NCBI GenBank assembly: GCA_014898425.1
Contig: RCSZ01000007.1
Span: 372,001 to 436,000 of the forward strand
Reading direction: 5' to 3'
From: Botryotinia globosa
Lineage: Eukaryota; Ascomycota; Leotiomycetes; Helotiales; Sclerotiniaceae
DNA length: 64,000 nucleotides
The translations under genes and the position numbers were made by a program. The notes beneath the pieces were generated by a model that was not told where the DNA came from, made no database searches, and worked only from the letters and a program-made list of their open reading frames with translations. Each line of letters starts with the position of its first letter. The first letter of the stretch is position 1. Below, one piece after another: positions 58,571 through 64,000 of the stretch.

Positions 58571-60312
58571 GATGGCAAGATTCTGCTGGACGACTGCTTC
58601 CCTGTGAGAATTTTTGTGATTATTGAGAGTGTGATTCCATCTCGATTGAAATTGAAACCGAATGACCCGGGAGACATCGCGAGAACAATCAGCTATGAAA
58701 GAGAAAGAAGTTTATACATTGAGTAAGGATGGCATTTGCGTTTTGGTGGATGCTGGTAGGGAAGTAGTTAGTGATAGCGAGCAAATGAATTCGGTGATGT
58801 GTGGATCAGATGTGAAGGATGAGTCTCAGGGTCTGTAAAATTGTTTTAGTTTTTGCTTGAATCCGTGTGCTGGAACTATCTCAAGTATATATACACAATT
58901 GGGACTTGCCTGAAACTCGTTTCCAAATTCAAAATATGGTACAGCGGAAGCCACGACCATTTGATCTGTCCGGTGGTCCTCGACAGCCACTTTTGGCGGC
59001 ATAAACAAGGTCCCAGCAAAGTTCATACTGGATTGTCCAAAAAAATTAAGAGCTATTCTTGACATGGGAGGAATTCAAACATAAACAAGACATATCGCAG
59101 CAAGCTATCATACCTGATATCCCCAACCATGGAAATAAGCGACCGCGAGACGAAATGTAGAGTCTATAAGCAGCGAGACGACATCTGGGCATTTTAAGAT
59201 TCCAAAAGCACGAAGCGTACATCAATTCGCAATCAGGTGATGGATGCATAAGTGGATTCGAAGTATCACAGTCAACATTGAAGACTATTTTTGGGTGATA
59301 TTTTCTAGTATTGTGATATAGGGATGCGCTATTCAGCAATCTAGCAATCTTGCTGCTATTATAATATCTAGAATAGAGTTTCAAGCACCGCTGTGATTGT
59401 CTGATTTCAGCATCATAAATAGAAATACAAACATATGGATCATATGCCACACTGCGGCACACTGCGGCAGCAGAAATCGAGATTTCCCTTCAATTCCGAA
59501 AAGTTGGTGAAGTTGAACCAAAGTAAAACGTGCATCAAGACCTTTCATTACCTGCAGGCTAGTCGCGACACCTAGGGCCTCCGAGTCCATATTGAAAATA
59601 TCTCAAACTTTAGAGCAGAGAAACAACGATCATTTGTTCTTTATTTCGCTTGGGAAGGCCGTGATATTGGTAATCAGGGCTGTTGTATTGACTCTGCTGT
59701 GCGGCAAAGTTTCTGCCAAATGCTGCATTGAGTAGCAAGAACCGCAAGAACTTTCTTTTGGACAGAGTGACAAACATACTTAAAACAGTGTAATATGATG
59801 ATCGAATAAAAACATGAGCATATCTGGGTTCTAGGAGATTAACTAGCCCTTTTCATGGAACCAAGACTAGGTATTATCTCCAAGATGAGTGAAAACACCA
59901 ACAGGATTGATAACATCATCTCAACACGTATGAGTGTACAGTCTCTCATCTTGTTTGACACATTGGCTAGTCAAGTGAGGCGTTGAGAATCTGCCACGGT
60001 GATATATGATCATCGCTCGCTATCTTGACGTCGCTGCTGCATCGCTACATCTGAGGCAAAAGTATTGCCGTCTAGTGCGAGTTGATACCAAGGTGTGCAA
60101 TAATCAATAATCCGAATTAACAATGAATTCGAATGGGTAAGATAAAATTTCAACATTTAAATTTTGAAAGCATTGATATTTTGCACGCATCGATGACGGT
60201 GATATCATTGTCATCGGGGATTATTCTTATCGCCGCAACCCTATTTTATCTGGGGAAACTTTGGGCACCAGGTCAACATCCTTCAACACCTTCACCCTTC
60301 AAATCCACAATC
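58571..60312. other. weak minus-strand frames, no supported gene
   Basis: Short minus frames at 58826-59065, 59046-59462 and 59381-59590 have some coding character (MDSEALGVATSLQVMKGLDA; MNFAGTLFMPPKVAVEDHRT) but I could not join them into one protein. A decayed gene is possible. Confidence 0.3.
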
Positions 60313-61391
60313 ATGCGAAACTTACCTACTCTGGTTCGCGAGAAATTCAAAGCAGCTCAAGCTGCTGGCGATATCACCTATTTCCAGACTCAATTGACCA
60401 TTTTGCATTGCAATTCGCTGCCGGTAAGAGCTCAATATGGTTGTCCCTCATTAGCTATACTGATTGACATAGTTTCAATTGCGATATTCTCCAGCATTGG
60501 CACATAAACCTAAGACTGACAAGCCCAAAGATACCTCTCAAAAGCCATTCAATCCATTCTTGAAACCCTCCCCGTCGTTGCTTGTAACAGAGTTTGGGTC
60601 GCACAACCTCATACTTAATAAATTTCCTGTCATACCGGACCATTTTATTCTTTCAACGAAAGAGTTCGAAGAACAAACACACTTGTTGGAGGAGGCTGAT
60701 CTTGTGGCGGCATATAACTGTTTAGAATCATACCATGCGGAAGGAGAAGAATTGTTTGGATTCTTCAATTCGGGGCAATACTCGGGAGCATCGCAGCCCC
60801 ATAGACACATTCAATTCCTTCCAGTCGAATCGATGAGAGCAGGACTAGAGAAAGAGTTGGAATGGTCTCCATTGATCGACCGTCTCGTTGACACACCCGC
60901 GCCAGGTAAGTATTCTGTATCTTTTTTGTAAACATAGGCTTATATCTTATGCAGAGCTCCCATTCACATACTTCGCCGTGTCTTTCCCAAGCAATGTTCA
61001 ACCGTCAGATTTGCATGCAACCTACTTAAAATTGCATCAAAAAGCTTGTCAACTGATGAAAACTATGCCTTCTCAAGGCCACAAAAAAGAGTCGCCCATC
61101 AGCTATAACTTGGGACTTACCAATAAATCCATGGTGTTATGTCCACGAACGTCAGAGGGGCTTGAGATCAAGAATATTGACGGCAAAAACATCGGATCTG
61201 TTGCTTTGAATGGCACTCTTCTAGCGGGTACACTACTAGTTAAGAGTGAGATTGAATGGGATGCTGTTCGTAAGGACGAGGGAATACTTTTTAATGTTCT
61301 CAAGACGATAGGAGTACCTCTGCATAATACAATTAATCCTCATCAGAGAAATTCTGGTACTTCCGATAAACCTTTAGACGGAAAGATATAA
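60313..61391 (+). CDS. apa2: diadenosine tetraphosphate (Ap4A) phosphorylase, Apa1/Apa2 family
   Basis: This enzyme splits Ap4A with phosphate to ADP and ATP and so controls a stress nucleotide. Exons 60313-60423, 60473-60905 and 60955-61391 give 326 residues, the size of yeast Apa1/Apa2 (about 321-325). Introns are 49 bp each. The start at 60313 opens MRNLPTLVREKFKAAQAAGDITYFQTQ, the usual N-terminus; the frame is open back to 60133 but that part encodes a hydrophobic segment foreign to the family. The catalytic HIT-type motif is SGASQPHRHIQFLP at about residues 140-153, preceded by NKFPVIPDHFILSTKEFEEQ. The C-terminal ATP-transferase domain runs LPFTYFAV to ISYNLGLTNKSMVLCPRT and ends at DEGILFNVLKTIGVP. 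The gene symbol is by resemblance. Confidence 0.93.
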
Positions 61392-61652
61392 AACGGATTT
61401 GATATAAGCTAAGATATCTGTTTGTTAAACCATAGTCATAACACAAAGCCAGCCCAGTATTACCTCTCTACTTGGACGCCCAATCAACCGACTCTCCATC
61501 ACTCGCTGGTATTTTGTTTCGACGTCAAGTGGTTTTCCAAACCCGCCGTTTCACGAATGCGTTGTGTCTCTCACCACATAGGTAACCATTCTATCCGATA
61601 TGAATTATATCTTGGGCTTCGATATTTTTACTATTCAAATCTCGGCACAATC

Positions 61653-63387
61653 TCATACCTTCTTATCAACATTCTTAAGCGCAATCCACCGTTTTCGACA
61701 AGTGGCGTAACCAAAATGATATGATCCTCCATTATCAGAGATGTACTGGGCAACTTTTTTCCATTGTGGCTCTGAATCCTTATTTGTGTTGCGCCCAAGC
61801 TTTTTCACAGCCTTGCTCAACAATTGTATCTACAAACAAGGGTTAGCCTCATTGTCCACGATAAATCAAACAACCTTGGAATTCTACACACATCGTCTTC
61901 TGTCCATTTCGGCTGTCTCACTCGATCTTTCTTGTCTTTGGTTAGAGTTCGAAATCGACCCCTGAGTGTGGATTCTGCAGCGGTAAAATTCCCATTGGAT
62001 CGAATTGCCTTATATGACATACCCGCTTGCCTTGAGCGAATCAAAAAGTTATTTTCTTCAGTTCGAGTAAGAAGTGGCGTGTTGCCGATAGTTGACGAAG
62101 ATTTAACACCAAGAAAATCATTTTTGGGCGTAAGCAGTACATTGGAGTGCTTGATTTCAAGGTCATTTTTAATCATTCTATGGCTTCGAGTATTTTGAAT
62201 TGCACGAATGGGAGTGCTAGCACTTGGGTGCCGATCTTCCACTGGCTTGTCTGTGACCGTTTCATATTCATCGAGTCTATCGGGGATGTTGTTTCTGATC
62301 GGTCTCGAACTTGGGAGCATGTGTCGGGAACGTGATTGCGGGGTGTGGTCTTTGGATAGCCCTTCGGCTGGGGAAGGACTTGGGGTATAATCCGAAGTAC
62401 TTGTAATAGCAATGGACTCTGGTGAAAATGCCGAGGCTTGGCTCGATGCCCTGGTGGCGGTGGAGGCAGTGGAAGTAAACGATGCACTAAGGTTCAACGC
62501 TCTGGGTTTGATCGTACTCGGAACGAAAGGAGCTGGTGGCCATTCACTCTCTGATACCCACCCATCATTCCAACTCTCTTCAAAATTTCCCAGCTGTTCA
62601 TTTTGTGGTCTAGGAAGGCCATCAGGAAAGCTCGGAATGTCATACGATGCTACCATTCCACTCGAATGATCATTGATTTTATTCATCAGATTGCCATTCT
62701 CGGTCGACCACCAATCACCCAATATGCCTTCGTGCGTAACAGATTCTGACGCAAGAGACTCGTATTGATCGAGTCTGTCTGTATTGTGCTTTTGGAGATC
62801 GTCATAGTCTATACTTGGAGTTATGTTGTCATTGTTGAAACGATTGGTGGTTAAATTATTGCCGGAGAAAGATCCGTGTGCCATTGAAAATGGTGTCGAA
62901 GTCCTGCAATTTTGGAACGCTGTAAAACTTCCTCGGCCCTGGTCTATACCCATCTGGGTGTAATCTACCCCAAGTGTTGAATCTGGACCATAATCTTGCG
63001 TCATGTTAGGTGCTGGATGTAAGGGAATGGAGTAAGAATGCGCTTTAGAAGGATGCCGTCGTGGATGTAATACTGCACATGTTGCCGTTTTTGGAGAATT
63101 GTTATTGCCTTCTCGGTTCCCAGAAAGTGGTGTCGTATCTTGACAGAGCTCGCCACGTTCATTTTGAAACTGCTCAGAGTCAGTTCATGATAAGTCTTTG
63201 TCAGTTCCGGTCTACCTACCAGCGGAAAATTTTTGTGGTCTCGAAAGCTTTCAAAATTTTGCTCCCAGCTTTTCACAGCCGGCGGGTTGACGACACTGAA
63301 AGCGTTGCTACCCATCTCGAATAATGGTTCTGAAATTGAGGGGACTACACAATGATTTGCGAAAAGGAATTCGACGCTGTTCGACAT
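61653..63387 (-). CDS. Myb/SANT-type DNA-binding regulator
   Basis: Exons 63220-63387, 61892-63169 and 61653-61829, all phase 0, give 540 residues. The first intron (63170-63219; donor GTAGGT, acceptor GAGCAG) joins an upstream ATG frame to the main exon, which stays open above the internal ATG at 63004. The first ~420 residues are Ser/Thr/Pro/Asn-rich and disordered, suited to activation or regulation. Two Myb-like helix-turn-helix repeats lie at the C-terminus: RTEENNFLIRSRQAGMSYKAIRSNGNF...TLRGRF, then across the 62-bp intron WTEDDIQLLSKAVKKLG with KKVAQYISDNGG and CRKRWIALK. The second contains the W...W spacing of the SANT fold. The stop at 61653 lies in AAGAAG-GTATGAG, which could also be a donor, so a further exon is possible. 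In-frame ATGs exist upstream to 63483. Confidence 0.8.
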
Positions 63388-63483
63388 GATTCGGGGATCC
63401 GTGTGGGTTAACATCATTTCATTCTTGACCGCTATCTTATTGCTAAGTACGTTTGCGACACATACATCAACAACGAGATGCAT

Positions 63484-64000
63484 TTAAACAAGTCGATTTT
63501 ACTCATTACTTCTGCATATGTTACATATGCAGGAATGATGTAGATACACCTAGAGAACAAGGCGGTCAAGCTACCAACTGGGCACTAGATTCTCTCCTTG
63601 CTATCTTGGTGAAGCGGCGAGAAACTTTTGGCAACCAATCAACATTTCTACCGGATAACGAGTGTTAACCCTTCCCCGCAAAGTTCGCAACCAGATCTCA
63701 GAAGGGAAACAAGAAACACTTACATTAGACGTCGTTATATATGATCCCATCCACAAGGCAAGTGTTGATCAATATATGCAACACTCGTGAAAGCTAGGGC
63801 CTTAAGCTTTATATTTCATACTTCGGGAAATAATGACATTGATTACAATGATCGGGCCGAGCGCGATTTCATTAGATTATCAACTTCCAGAGACTCCGAA
63901 GAAGGAAGCTCAGATCAGTGTCATGCCCTTGATTGCATTTTCTTTTACTTTTGTCATAGCTCTCTTCTCTACAATTTCCAAAAATCTTGAAAATGCTGCA
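63484..64000. other. upstream of the Myb-type gene, no supported gene
   Basis: Short plus-strand frames only, none of family character. Confidence 0.4.

Noticed and set aside
60133..60312. Longer N-terminus for the Ap4A phosphorylase
   Set aside because: It would add a hydrophobic segment not seen in the family; the ATG at 60313 gives the usual start and length.
61817..61891. C-terminal end of the Myb-type protein by read-through
   Set aside because: The donor GTGTGT and acceptor TTTGTAG flank a 62-bp intron whose removal completes the second Myb-like repeat.

Overview
The window is eukaryotic and reads as a filamentous ascomycete. Its genes have short introns of about 46-137 bp with GTAAGT/GTATGT-type donors and CTGAC/CTAAC branch sites. 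It encodes WSC, GtaA-type glutaminase, GMC oxidoreductase and fungal Copia families. One 13.1-kb block is extremely AT-rich with transition-only decay, the mark of repeat-induced point mutation (RIP). Gene families and intergenic texture suggest Leotiomycetes, perhaps a Botrytis/Sclerotinia relative; the species is an inference and not proven.

Layout. 0-13.2 kb is a gene-bearing arm: a WSC-domain wall protein running off the left edge (-), a coiled-coil protein of unknown function (-), a doubtful small membrane protein (-), a broken GNAT acetyltransferase (+), a three-exon unknown protein (+), the NatB catalytic subunit (-) and a two-exon acidic protein (+). 13.2-19.66 kb has no gene I can support. 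19,665-32,766 is one Ty1/Copia element (+) with a complete Ty3/Gypsy element (-) inserted in its reverse transcriptase/RNase H region. Both have LTRs and target-site duplications that can be placed to the base, and both are heavily RIP-mutated. 32.8-37.9 kb holds an eight-copy dispersed 30-bp repeat and a spliced small secreted cysteine-rich protein (-). 38-42.3 kb has a type II peroxiredoxin (-), a cluster of five micro/minisatellites and a PIF1-type helicase with an RNase H1-like N-terminal domain (+). 43.7-52 kb has a small gene with an apparent frame break (-), an RRM/RGG RNA-binding protein (-), a secreted glutaminase (-) and an SDR dehydrogenase (+). 53.69-54.40 kb is a 707-bp non-coding terminal-inverted-repeat element. 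55.4-63.4 kb has a secreted GMC oxidoreductase (-), weak cysteine-rich frames, an Ap4A phosphorylase (+) and a Myb/SANT-type regulator (-).

The genes are individually regulated housekeeping, secretion and regulatory genes; I see no biosynthetic cluster or operon-like logic. WSC, GtaA, GMC and the cysteine-rich protein are all extracellular or wall-directed. Exon boundaries were inferred by eye from splice signals and frame continuity; where exon lengths summed to a whole number of codons I trusted the model more. I did not find a convincing new multi-gene system. The strongest structural signals are the nested retroelements, the 707-bp TIR element, the dispersed 30-bp repeat array and the satellite cluster beside the helicase gene.
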